Origin: Armatimonadota bacterium
GTDB taxonomy: Bacteria > Vulcanimicrobiota > JACPDS01
Assembly: GCA_016183885.1 (NCBI GenBank)
Contig: JACPDS010000111.1
Location: 1-10,625 of the forward strand
DNA: 10,625 nt
Direction of reading: 5' to 3'
The translations under genes were made by a program, and so were the position numbers. Under the pieces are notes generated by a model that was not told where the DNA came from, searched no databases, and saw only the letters and a list, made by a program, of their open reading frames with translations. Position 1 is the stretch's first letter. Each line of letters starts with the position of its first letter. Of this stretch, positions 5,930 to 10,625 are shown in pieces.

Positions 5930-6670
5930 ATGAGTACGAGAGAAGAAGAAGTCTTAAAAGACATTATAATCTTGCCATACAACATTAGCTTAGAAACGTT
6001 TAAAAAATATCCGAACGAAGTTACATATGCGTGGCATCTTTGGAATATTTGGGTTTATATAACCGTTACGCTTCAACATATTAACACAGAGGGAAATTCG
6101 CCTACAACATATCTTTCCACAATAGTTATTGATGAATTTCAAGCTTCTGTTTTTAATTCAATAACCGGTTTTTATCGCGTAGCGTTTTCCGCCTTAAGAA
6201 ACATCTTAGAGCAAATGGTTGTTGCCGTATATTATGAACCCTGTTTAAGAGTTGATAAATTTGTGCCAAATAATTACAAAGAATGGCTTAAAGGAAAAGA
6301 AAAGATTTTTTTTAATGAGATGTTGAAAAAAATTAGCGATTATGAAGAGGTGAAAAAAATAGAAGCGGATTTATTAAGGAAATGTGACGACAAGATATTT
6401 AAAGCTCAAAAAGATTCTAAACCGTGTGTATATTTACAAAGATTATATTCAACTCTTTGTAAATATACACACGGGAGACCCAATTACACTAATAATGATT
6501 TGTGTTCTAATAATAGCGGGCCATGGTTCAACAATAGTAGTTTTAAAACTTGGTATGAAATTTTTTTAAAAATATACCTGTTATTCATATTGGTAATAAA
6601 AATAACAAAACAAAATATTGATCAAATTGATTTTCTTCCAAAAAACGGAAAAATTAAAGATATAAAATAA
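5930..6670 (+). CDS. Uncharacterised helical protein of the accessory rightward operon
   Basis: 246 aa. GAGGGGGA about 9 nt upstream of ATG supports the start. The protein is predicted to be mainly alpha-helical. FNSITGFYRVAFSALRNILEQMVVAVYYEP (about 73-102), then W-L-G and LYSTLCKYTHGRP, resemble a broad group of helical, HEPN-like or DUF5677-like proteins with 'FYRqAl..LRn.lE' and 'LY..Ls.yvHg'. The HEPN RNase motif (Arg-x4-6-His) is not present in that form, so RNase activity cannot be claimed. A hydrophobic helix lies near residues 213-226. It is probably co-transcribed with the 51-aa gene and ends before the terminator at 6791. The codons for residues about 164-182 lie in a perfect inverted repeat (6422-6474). 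The position beside a toxin-antitoxin pair hints at defence or addiction, which is inference. Confidence 0.75.
   Translation: MSTREEEVLKDIIILPYNISLETFKKYPNEVTYAWHLWNIWVYITVTLQHINTEGNSPTTYLSTIVIDEFQASVFNSITGFYRVAFSALRNILEQMVVAVYYEPCLRVDKFVPNNYKEWLKGKEKIFFNEMLKKISDYEEVKKIEADLLRKCDDKIFKAQKDSKPCVYLQRLYSTLCKYTHGRPNYTNNDLCSNNSGPWFNNSSFKTWYEIFLKIYLLFILVIKITKQNIDQIDFLPKNGKIKDIK
6422..6474. repeat. Perfect inverted repeat with 20-nt arms inside a coding sequence
   Basis: The arm at 6422-6441 (starts CCGTGTGTATATTT, ends ACAAAG) is exactly repeated in inverse at 6455-6474, with a 13-nt loop. It encodes PCVYLQRLYSTLCKYTHG of the 246-aa protein, so both arms are also codons. A mature hairpin this long and perfect is rarely tolerated inside a gene. 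It may reflect a template-switch event or a selected RNA or cruciform structure. Confidence 0.9.
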
Positions 6671-6734
6671 AAAGAAGAGGATAAAGTTTTAGAACAAGTC
6701 TTAAAAAACTGTTGTTTAGGCGAGCCCGTTACGG

Positions 6735-6753
6735 CTTGTGCCGCAGGCACAGG
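6735..6753. repeat. Short intergenic hairpin
   Basis: CTTGTGCC and GGCACAGG pair over 8 bp (one G-T pair) with a 3-nt loop. It lies between the stop of the 246-aa gene and its terminator. The same reading frame continues after that gene's TAA for 32 more sense codons to TAA at 6767 and has no start codon upstream. I regard this as untranslated. The hairpin resembles the one at 8847-8867 (both contain TGTGC/GCACA). Confidence 0.45.
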
Positions 6754-6790
6754 TGAAATGGACAAATAAATTCGCCAAATTGAAAAAGGA

Positions 6791-6820
6791 AACACTGGAA
6801 TAAGCGCCGGTGTTTTTTTT
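6791..6820 (+). terminator. Rho-independent terminator of the rightward accessory operon
   Basis: AACACTGG (6791-6798) pairs with CCGGTGTT (6807-6814) over 8 bp with one T-G wobble and an 8-nt loop. It runs directly into a T-tract to 6820. It lies 121 nt after the 246-aa gene stop and closes that unit. The GC-rich stretch that follows (about 6824-6860) holds no gene I can support. Confidence 0.8.
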
Positions 6821-6881
6821 ATTTGCGGGCGGAAGGCACAGCGGGAGCAGGCAGAGGGGTTTATCCTAAATCAGCCCTAAA

Positions 6882-7199
6882 TTATTTCGTTTTTAAATAA
6901 TATTTTTTTCTCGAATTTTCAAGCGTAGTTCCCAAGTTATTGATTTTAATATCCAAACCAGGAATAATAATTTTAAACTTACTTCCAAAAAAAACATCGA
7001 ATATTAAAAACATTGCATGAAAGCTCATTGTGTGTAAATACAAGCCTTTTTGTATTTTATAAATTATATGCTTTCTGTTTTGGCCAGTATTTTTACAATA
7101 CTCCTTTAAAACTTCAGATTTTTGCCTCTTTGTTATGCCGTGATAGTTATTCTTGGTTACAATGGTTTCTAAATACTGATTTCTGGCTCGCAAATCCAT
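6882..7199 (-). pseudogene. Truncated transposase (N-terminus of an IS integrase-type transposase)
   Basis: The open frame has 105 codons. Residues 1 to about 56 (MDLRARNQYLE, then ITKRQKSEVLKEYC, TGQNRKHIIYKI) match the characteristic N-terminal helix-turn-helix region of IS transposases whose full proteins run to several hundred residues with a DDE core. After about residue 57 (from LHTMSFHAMF) the sequence is no longer transposase-like, so a deletion or insertion has joined it to unrelated DNA. The start is well supported by AAGGAGA 9 nt upstream of ATG. No catalytic domain exists in the window, so the element cannot move by itself. Confidence 0.7.
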
Positions 7200-7211
7200 C
7201 CTCGCTTTTCT

Positions 7212-7238
7212 CCTTGACCTTCGTATAATTGATCAAGG
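7212..7238 (-). promoter_or_regulatory. Hairpin that can mask the transposase ribosome binding site
   Basis: On the - strand CCTTGATC (7238-7231) pairs with GGTCAAGG (7219-7212) over 8 bp (one T-G pair) with an 11-nt loop. The 3' arm contains the first half of the AAGGAGA ribosome binding site (7215-7209). Transcripts entering from outside would carry both arms and hide the site. A transcript from the element's own presumed promoter would begin inside the 5' arm and escape. This is a known safety device in several IS families. Confidence 0.55.
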
Positions 7239-7240
7239 AA

Positions 7241-7269
7241 ATCATACTAAATTTCGGTTAGATTTTTAA
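7241..7269 (-). promoter_or_regulatory. Possible transposase promoter
   Basis: On the - strand: -10 TATGAT (7246-7241), a 17-nt spacer, and -35 TTAAAA (7269-7264, 4 of 6 matches). The predicted start near 7234 falls within the 5' arm of the RBS-masking hairpin. The spacer contains most of one copy of the 16-bp repeat, so a protein bound there would block transcription. AT-richness makes this tentative. Confidence 0.35.
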
Positions 7270-7302
7270 ATTGCTGAACCAGTACTATTTCGGTTAGATT
7301 TT
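7251..7302. repeat. Two 16-bp direct repeats, candidate transposase binding sites
   Basis: ATTTCGGTTAGATTTT occurs exactly at 7251-7266 and again at 7287-7302, a 36-bp period. Both lie between the transposase start and the presumed IS terminus, where repeated transposase binding sites are expected in this type of element. Confidence 0.75.
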
Positions 7303-7322
7303 ACAATGTTTAATGCACACTA

Positions 7323-7351
7323 TAGACTTAGAAGCTGATTTTTAATATAAT
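7323..7351 (+). promoter_or_regulatory. Promoter of the YchF-like gene
   Basis: A perfect -10 TATAAT (7346-7351), a 17-nt spacer, and -35 TAGACT (7323-7328, 4 of 6 matches). It lies 43 nt upstream of the ATG at 7395. The -35 box begins about 4 bp outside the presumed IS end (7319), so the IS insertion sits directly against this promoter. Confidence 0.6.
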
Positions 7352-7394
7352 CTATCTTGAAATAAGATCGAAGGATTATAGAAAGGAAATTTTT

Positions 7395-8456
7395 ATGAAT
7401 ATCGGGATTCTAGGATTAAAAAGTTCGGGGAAAACAACTCTTTTTTCATCTTTTATAGATAAAACTTATGATGAAGTTAACTGGAAAATAAATATGGGAA
7501 GCGTAAATATTCCCGATGAAAGGCTTTTAATGCTAAGCGGGCTTTATAAGCCGCAAAAAACCATTCATGCGAACGTGAATTTTGAAGACTGCCTGCCGCT
7601 GGATACCGCTGTTAAAAATGATAAAATAAAATTAGCAGACAGCTTAAAAAACATGGATGCTTTTATTTGTGTTGCGGGCGCTTACCGGCGCTATAACACC
7701 GAAGAAATATTAAAGGAAATTGAAAAAATAAGGACAGAGCTTGTATTTTCCGACATTGATTTCGTCATCAAACGCATAGAACGGCTTGATAAAGACATTA
7801 AACTTCAGCCTAAAAACAAGGATTTAAAGGAAATGGAAATAAATTTGCTAAAAAAAATTGAACCTGTTTTAGAAAATGGAGAATTTCTTTCAAAATTAAG
7901 TTTTGACGACCATGAAAAAAAAATGATGCTTAACTACAATCTTTTAACTTTAAAACCTTCCTGTTATATTTTAAACATTTCCGAAAAAATGAGCAATGAT
8001 GCTGCGTTGCTTTTAAAAACAGTTAAGGAATCTTTGGAAAAATTTAAAGACAATTCTTATGTAATTGCCGTTAACGCTTCCCTGGAATCTGAAATTGCCT
8101 GCATGTCAAACGACTATAAAAAACAGTTTATGAAGGAATACGGCATAGAAAAATCAGGCAAAGATTCTGTCATTCAAGCGGCCTTCAACATGCTTGACTT
8201 AATTACTTTTTTTACTGTTGGAAAAGACGAGTGCAGGGCATGGACTTTGAAAAAAAATAGCACTGCCCTTATGGCCGCAGGCGCGATACATTCTGATTTA
8301 GCAAGAGGATTCATAAGGGCTGAAGTTATAGATTATAAAGACTTACTCGAAGCGGGCTCATTAAATGAAGGGAAAAAAAGAGGTATATTGAGACTGGAAG
8401 GTAAAACTTATATAGTAAAAGACGGAGAAATAGTACACATAATGTTTAATGTATAA
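7395..8456 (+). CDS. Divergent YchF/OLA1-like P-loop protein (DUF933/TGS C-terminus)
   Basis: 353 aa, close to the ~363 aa of YchF. The P-loop GLKSSGKT (7-14) is intact, and NISE (194-197) matches the NxxE motif YchF uses in place of NKxD, which makes the family prefer ATP. The G3 motif (DxAG in YchF) is replaced by NFEDCLP (62-68), and the following Gly-rich switch loop is missing. Hydrolysis may therefore be lost or altered. Residues about 100-180 form the coiled-coil insertion. Residues 270-353 are clearly the YchF C-terminal TGS/DUF933 domain (TFFTVGKDECRAWT, AAGAIHSDLARGFIRAEV, GILRLEGKTYIVKDGEIVH, FNV). Canonical YchF binds ribosomes and affects stress responses. This is likely a paralogue, so I give no symbol. 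RBS AAAGGA precedes ATG. Confidence 0.85.
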   Translation: MNIGILGLKSSGKTTLFSSFIDKTYDEVNWKINMGSVNIPDERLLMLSGLYKPQKTIHANVNFEDCLPLDTAVKNDKIKLADSLKNMDAFICVAGAYRRYNTEEILKEIEKIRTELVFSDIDFVIKRIERLDKDIKLQPKNKDLKEMEINLLKKIEPVLENGEFLSKLSFDDHEKKMMLNYNLLTLKPSCYILNISEKMSNDAALLLKTVKESLEKFKDNSYVIAVNASLESEIACMSNDYKKQFMKEYGIEKSGKDSVIQAAFNMLDLITFFTVGKDECRAWTLKKNSTALMAAGAIHSDLARGFIRAEVIDYKDLLEAGSLNEGKKRGILRLEGKTYIVKDGEIVHIMFNV

Positions 8457-8521
8457 AAAGCCTTAATTCGGCATATTGTTTCCAATATTACAATTTAAAG
8501 CTATTCAATAATTATTCAAAG

Positions 8522-8835
8522 CTATTTAAAAAATTTCCCTATTAAATAGAATAAATTCCTTGTTTTTTTAGAAATTTTTGCATACTTATAATATCTGAGC
8601 TGTCCTATATTTTGCTCTATTTTACTAAACAATTTTTGCCTTAAATTTCTCGCAAAAATTCTTCTGAATGGCTAAACGCATACCCTCTATGTCATAAGAT
8701 AATACCTTTTTCTTGTTTTCCAAATTCTCTATTTCTGTCTTGACCGACGGAGAAACTCCCTTACCCATTTCAAACAATGGCCGCAAAGCTTAGAATAATT
8801 CCAATTATTGCTAGCAACGAAGAATTTTTTTCCAA
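8522..8835 (-). pseudogene. Possible frameshifted small membrane or coiled-coil protein remnant
   Basis: Three short frames follow one another on the - strand. 8835-8770 (TTG start, 21 aa) gives EKNSSLLAIIGIILSFAAIV, a clear membrane helix. 8768-8625 (47 aa, ATG) starts one base after that stop and gives a charged helix (SPSVKTEIENLENKKKVL, then DIEGMRLAIQ). A third open frame, 8671-8522 (49 codons without a start), gives basic sequence (NLRQKLFSKIEQNIGQLRYY). Joined, they would form an anchored helical protein of about 115 aa. No Shine-Dalgarno sequence precedes any of the three. In AT-rich DNA this could be chance, although the first two frames have natural codon use. Confidence 0.3.
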
Positions 8836-8846
8836 GTTTTACCTGT

Positions 8847-8867
8847 CTGTGTGCAACGCACAGGCAG
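8847..8867. repeat. REP-like intergenic hairpin
   Basis: TGTGC/GCACA forms a 5-bp stem with a 3-nt loop, extended by CTG/CAG after a 2-nt bulge. It shares the TGTGC...GCACAGG core with the hairpin at 6735-6753, so the two may be copies of a dispersed repeat. There is no T-tract for termination in either direction. Confidence 0.4.
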
Positions 8868-8994
8868 ATTTTATATCCAACTCTTCGGTGTGTCCATTAA
8901 ATTAAGGCAAATTTAGGCAGAGGATTTTAATCTCATCATATAGAAGAAATTATTATTGTAAATTTTTGGCAAAATACAAAATGGAGGTGAGAGC

Positions 8995-9444
8995 ATGAAG
9001 AAAGTATTATTAATCTTAACATTAATTTTTATATTGCCTTTAACAATTTTAACAACTTATGCCGCAACCACAAATACAGTAAAATCAACTATAGACAGAG
9101 GTCAATGGGGCGCTGAGCAGCATTTGGGCGCATTTACAGTGCCATCCGGTTCTACTGTTGTAAATTTTTCAGCAAGCGTGGCTAATTACGATCAAAACGG
9201 TTCCACTGGTTATCCTGAATTCTTAATTAACCAGAAACTTCCATCAGGTGGAACCACAACGGTTTTTCGCCAATACTGGGCAGGTACTAACTGGAATGTT
9301 ACATTTCAAAAATTTATGAGTTATGATAAAATCGAAGAGCCTGTTCCCTTGAAGAGCTTAAAGCTAGGTCCGGGAGAATATATATTTTCCATAGGTGGTT
9401 ATCCGGGGTCCTCGGGAACTCTTACATTTACCCTGCTTCCATAA
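8995..9444 (+). CDS. Small secreted protein of unknown function
   Basis: 149 aa. A classical signal peptide is visible: KK, then a Leu/Ile-rich core (about 4-20) and a likely cleavage after TYA at residue 23. The mature part of about 126 aa is Gly/Thr/Ser/aromatic-rich and probably a beta-sandwich (GQWGAEQHLGAFTVPSGST, then a C-terminal GPGEYIFSIGGYPGSSGTLTF). The ending resembles pre-peptidase or carbohydrate-binding jelly-roll strands, but I cannot assign a family. No catalytic motif or cysteines are seen. The start is fixed by an excellent GGAGGTGA 5 nt upstream of ATG. The next secreted gene follows 145 nt later. Confidence 0.75.
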   Translation: MKKVLLILTLIFILPLTILTTYAATTNTVKSTIDRGQWGAEQHLGAFTVPSGSTVVNFSASVANYDQNGSTGYPEFLINQKLPSGGTTTVFRQYWAGTNWNVTFQKFMSYDKIEEPVPLKSLKLGPGEYIFSIGGYPGSSGTLTFTLLP

Positions 9445-9589
9445 ACTTAAAATGAAAGATTGGTCCCGTAAACGATTACAAAGATAACCATTTTTTTCTA
9501 ATAATAACAACCTTAGCGCGAACTTAACATTTAAAAGGGATTTTGTTTGTTTTCAATAGAAAATTCTGCTGTTTTTAGAAGGTGGTTTT

Positions 9590-10135
9590 ATGATAAAAAA
9601 GATTGCTTTTGTATTTTTAGTTGTTTTTCTCTTATCTGAAGTTGTGTCTTCGTCTTCATCTTATAATGTGTTTAGAGATAAAGGATTAGGCTATCAGATA
9701 GGATATTCCGTAGATTGGATTTATGAAAAACCATCTAATTATCAGATTGTTTTTAGCGGCAAAAAAGATACACCTGCATACTATTCAACGGTAAGCATAC
9801 AAAATATAGCTTCTAAAAAGACTGGCGGTAAATATGAAAGTATTTCTCCCCTGATAAATGTTTTAAAAAATCAATTTAAAACTAGCGCAAAAAATACTAA
9901 AATTTATAATGAAAAAACATTCATTTATACTATGAAAAATGGCATAAAACTTACAGGCAGAGAATTTATAATAGAATATACCCGCCAGGGAGAAAATTTT
10001 AAACAATGGGAGATTGTTGTTCCAAGAGTTGGCGAAGAAATATTTTATGTATGGGCATATACATCACCTGTAGACCAATATAATACATGGTTTAACATCG
10101 CAAAGGAAATGTTAAATTTGTGGGTGATTTTTTAA
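9590..10135 (+). CDS. Secreted PsbP/DUF1795-like protein of unknown function
   Basis: 181 aa. Signal peptide: IKK, a hydrophobic core (about 5-17), then a Ser-rich cleavage region (about 20-24) without a lipobox Cys. The mature protein begins FRDKGLGYQIGYSVDWIYEKPS. It continues with alternating strands and helices (IVFSG, YYSTVSIQNI, KLTGREFIIEYTRQGENFKQWEIVVPR, FYVWAYTSP, FNIAKEMLNLW), the layout of the PsbP/Mog1-like fold. Proteins of this type are periplasmic or surface-located with mostly unknown roles. AAGGTGG 5 nt before ATG supports the start. It converges with msrA, with only 27 nt between the stops. Confidence 0.72.
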   Translation: MIKKIAFVFLVVFLLSEVVSSSSSYNVFRDKGLGYQIGYSVDWIYEKPSNYQIVFSGKKDTPAYYSTVSIQNIASKKTGGKYESISPLINVLKNQFKTSAKNTKIYNEKTFIYTMKNGIKLTGREFIIEYTRQGENFKQWEIVVPRVGEEIFYVWAYTSPVDQYNTWFNIAKEMLNLWVIF

Positions 10136-10162
10136 TTAGTGTTGGGGTAAGGCCTTGAAGCT

Positions 10163-10625
10163 TTATTTCTTATCATCATCTAATTTTTCAGAAGTAAGAT
10201 TCAAATCAATATGGCAGTATCCGTCTGGATTTTTTGTTAAATAATCCCGATGGTATTCTTCCGCATTGTAAAATTTTTTAAAAGAAGCGATTTCCGTAAT
10301 TATTTTTTTCTTATATTTACCGCTTTTTTCCAGCTTTTTTATTAAATTTAAAACTGTGTTTTTTTGATCTTCATTACAATAAAATACAGCCGAGCGGTAT
10401 TGTGAGCCTGTATCATTTCCCTGCCTGTTTAAAGATGTGGGGTCGTGTATCCTGAAAAAATGCCTCAATAGCGTTTCATAAGATAGTACTTCCGGATTAT
10501 ATTCAATTTGTATTGCTTCAGCATGATTTGTTTTACCGGAGCATACCTTTTTATAATCCGGGTCGCTTGTTATCCCGCCAGTATATCCCACCCTTGTTGA
10601 AACTACTCCCTTTATTCTTTTAAAA
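10163..10625 (-). CDS. msrA: Peptide methionine sulfoxide reductase A, 5' end beyond the window
   Basis: It reduces the S-epimer of methionine sulfoxide in proteins, using thioredoxin. Family motifs are VSTRVGYTGG, HAEAIQIEYNPEVLSYETLLRHFFRIHDPT, then NRQGNDTGSQYRSAVFY and, nearer the C-terminus, FYNAEEYHRDYL. The frame stays open to the window edge (LKRIKGVVSTRVGYTGG). A GTG in the middle (10589-10591) must not be taken as the start. The catalytic Cys of the GCFWG motif would lie just outside, so activity cannot be confirmed here. A Cys in DGYCH near the C-terminus could be a resolving residue. The C-terminal tail is Asp/Lys-rich. It is convergent with the secreted gene at 9590-10135. Confidence 0.95.
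   Translation of the reverse strand, partial: FKRIKGVVSTRVGYTGGITSDPDYKKVCSGKTNHAEAIQIEYNPEVLSYETLLRHFFRIHDPTSLNRQGNDTGSQYRSAVFYCNEDQKNTVLNLIKKLEKSGKYKKKIITEIASFKKFYNAEEYHRDYLTKNPDGYCHIDLNLTSEKLDDDKK

Larger units (their letters stand above)
6882..7319 (-). mobile_element. Left-end remnant of an insertion sequence
   Basis: The segment includes the truncated transposase, its regulatory hairpin, and two 16-bp direct repeats. On the - strand it would begin TGTGCATTAAACATTG (from 7319), a TG-start compatible with many IS ends. The exact terminus and target duplication cannot be fixed because the opposite end is missing. The inner break is near 7030, where the transposase similarity stops. DNA from there to 6882 may be foreign to the element. 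Confidence 0.55.
8457..8994. other. 538-nt intergenic region
   Basis: No intact gene is seen. It contains two copies of AAAGCTATT about 21 bp apart (8497-8505 and 8518-8526), the possible decayed - strand gene at 8522-8835, a hairpin at 8847-8867, and the AT-rich leader of the next secreted protein. GGAGGTGA at its end (8982-8989) is the ribosome binding site of that gene. I see no convincing terminator for the YchF-like gene. Confidence 0.6.

Noticed and set aside
5751..5930. ATG at 5782-5784 with an 8-codon frame
   Set aside because: It stops almost at once. The overlapping TTG-started frame has natural codons and a promoter at the right distance.
6384..6569. 61-codon open frame on the + strand
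   Set aside because: It is a shifted frame inside the 246-aa gene and has no RBS.
6671..6769. 32-codon in-frame continuation after the stop of the 246-aa gene
   Set aside because: There is no start codon or readthrough signal, and the 246-aa protein ends naturally. Treated as untranslated.
7013..7228. 71-codon open frame on the + strand
   Set aside because: It is antisense to the transposase N-terminus, which has a clear RBS and family similarity.
10589..10591. GTG as the start of msrA
   Set aside because: The frame remains open upstream with conserved MsrA sequence (GVVSTRVGYTGG), so this codon is internal.
1..10625. CRISPR array or phage att duplication
   Set aside because: No regularly spaced repeat units were found. 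The only exact direct repeat pair of note is the 16-bp IS repeat, and the tRNA 3' end is not repeated in the window.

Overview
The window is bacterial chromosomal DNA of low G+C content, read with the standard genetic code. It carries no decisive taxonomic marker. The block def-fmt-rlmN followed by a DUF3662/FHA protein, together with a secreted 'copper amine oxidase N-terminal'-like protein, suggests an uncultured AT-rich bacterium, but I cannot name a phylum.

Region 1 (1-4260) is a tight housekeeping operon on the + strand. It holds a secreted or anchored two-domain protein, peptide deformylase (def), methionyl-tRNA formyltransferase (fmt), the radical-SAM rRNA/tRNA methyltransferase RlmN, an FhaA-like FHA protein, and a tRNA-Gln(CUG) that starts 3 nt after the last stop codon. 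Genes overlap by 1 nt, abut, or overlap by 14 nt. def and fmt act at opposite ends of N-formyl-methionine metabolism. RlmN modifies 23S rRNA and tRNA.

Region 2 (4289-6820) is an accessory segment directly after the tRNA. Leftward it encodes an XRE-Panacea (DUF4065) antitoxin and a RelE/ParE-like toxin that overlap by 17 nt. Rightward it encodes a 51-aa winged-helix-like protein (not a long ORF, TTG start) and a 246-aa helical protein of unknown function, closed by a rho-independent terminator. Between the two arms lies a control region with two near-consensus sigma70-type promoters firing outward. Each has its own palindrome: one lies beside the -35 box and one overlaps it. The 246-aa gene contains a perfect inverted repeat with 20-nt arms inside its coding sequence. 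This divergent unit is the best candidate here for something undescribed.

Region 3 (6882-7319) is the left end of a decayed insertion sequence. It retains the first ~55 codons of a transposase with a good RBS, a hairpin that can mask that RBS, and two 16-bp direct repeats near the presumed terminus.

Region 4 (7323-10625) has a promoter just outside the IS end driving a divergent YchF/OLA1-like P-loop protein that lacks a recognisable G3 motif. A 538-nt gap follows with what looks like a frameshifted small membrane-protein remnant on the - strand. Then come two small secreted proteins, and a convergent methionine sulfoxide reductase A gene whose 5' part, including the catalytic Cys motif, lies beyond the window.

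Codon usage shifts at the tRNA. Region 1 uses TTA/AAA/GAA almost exclusively, while regions 2 and 4 use CTT, TTG, GCG, GGC and CGC far more freely.
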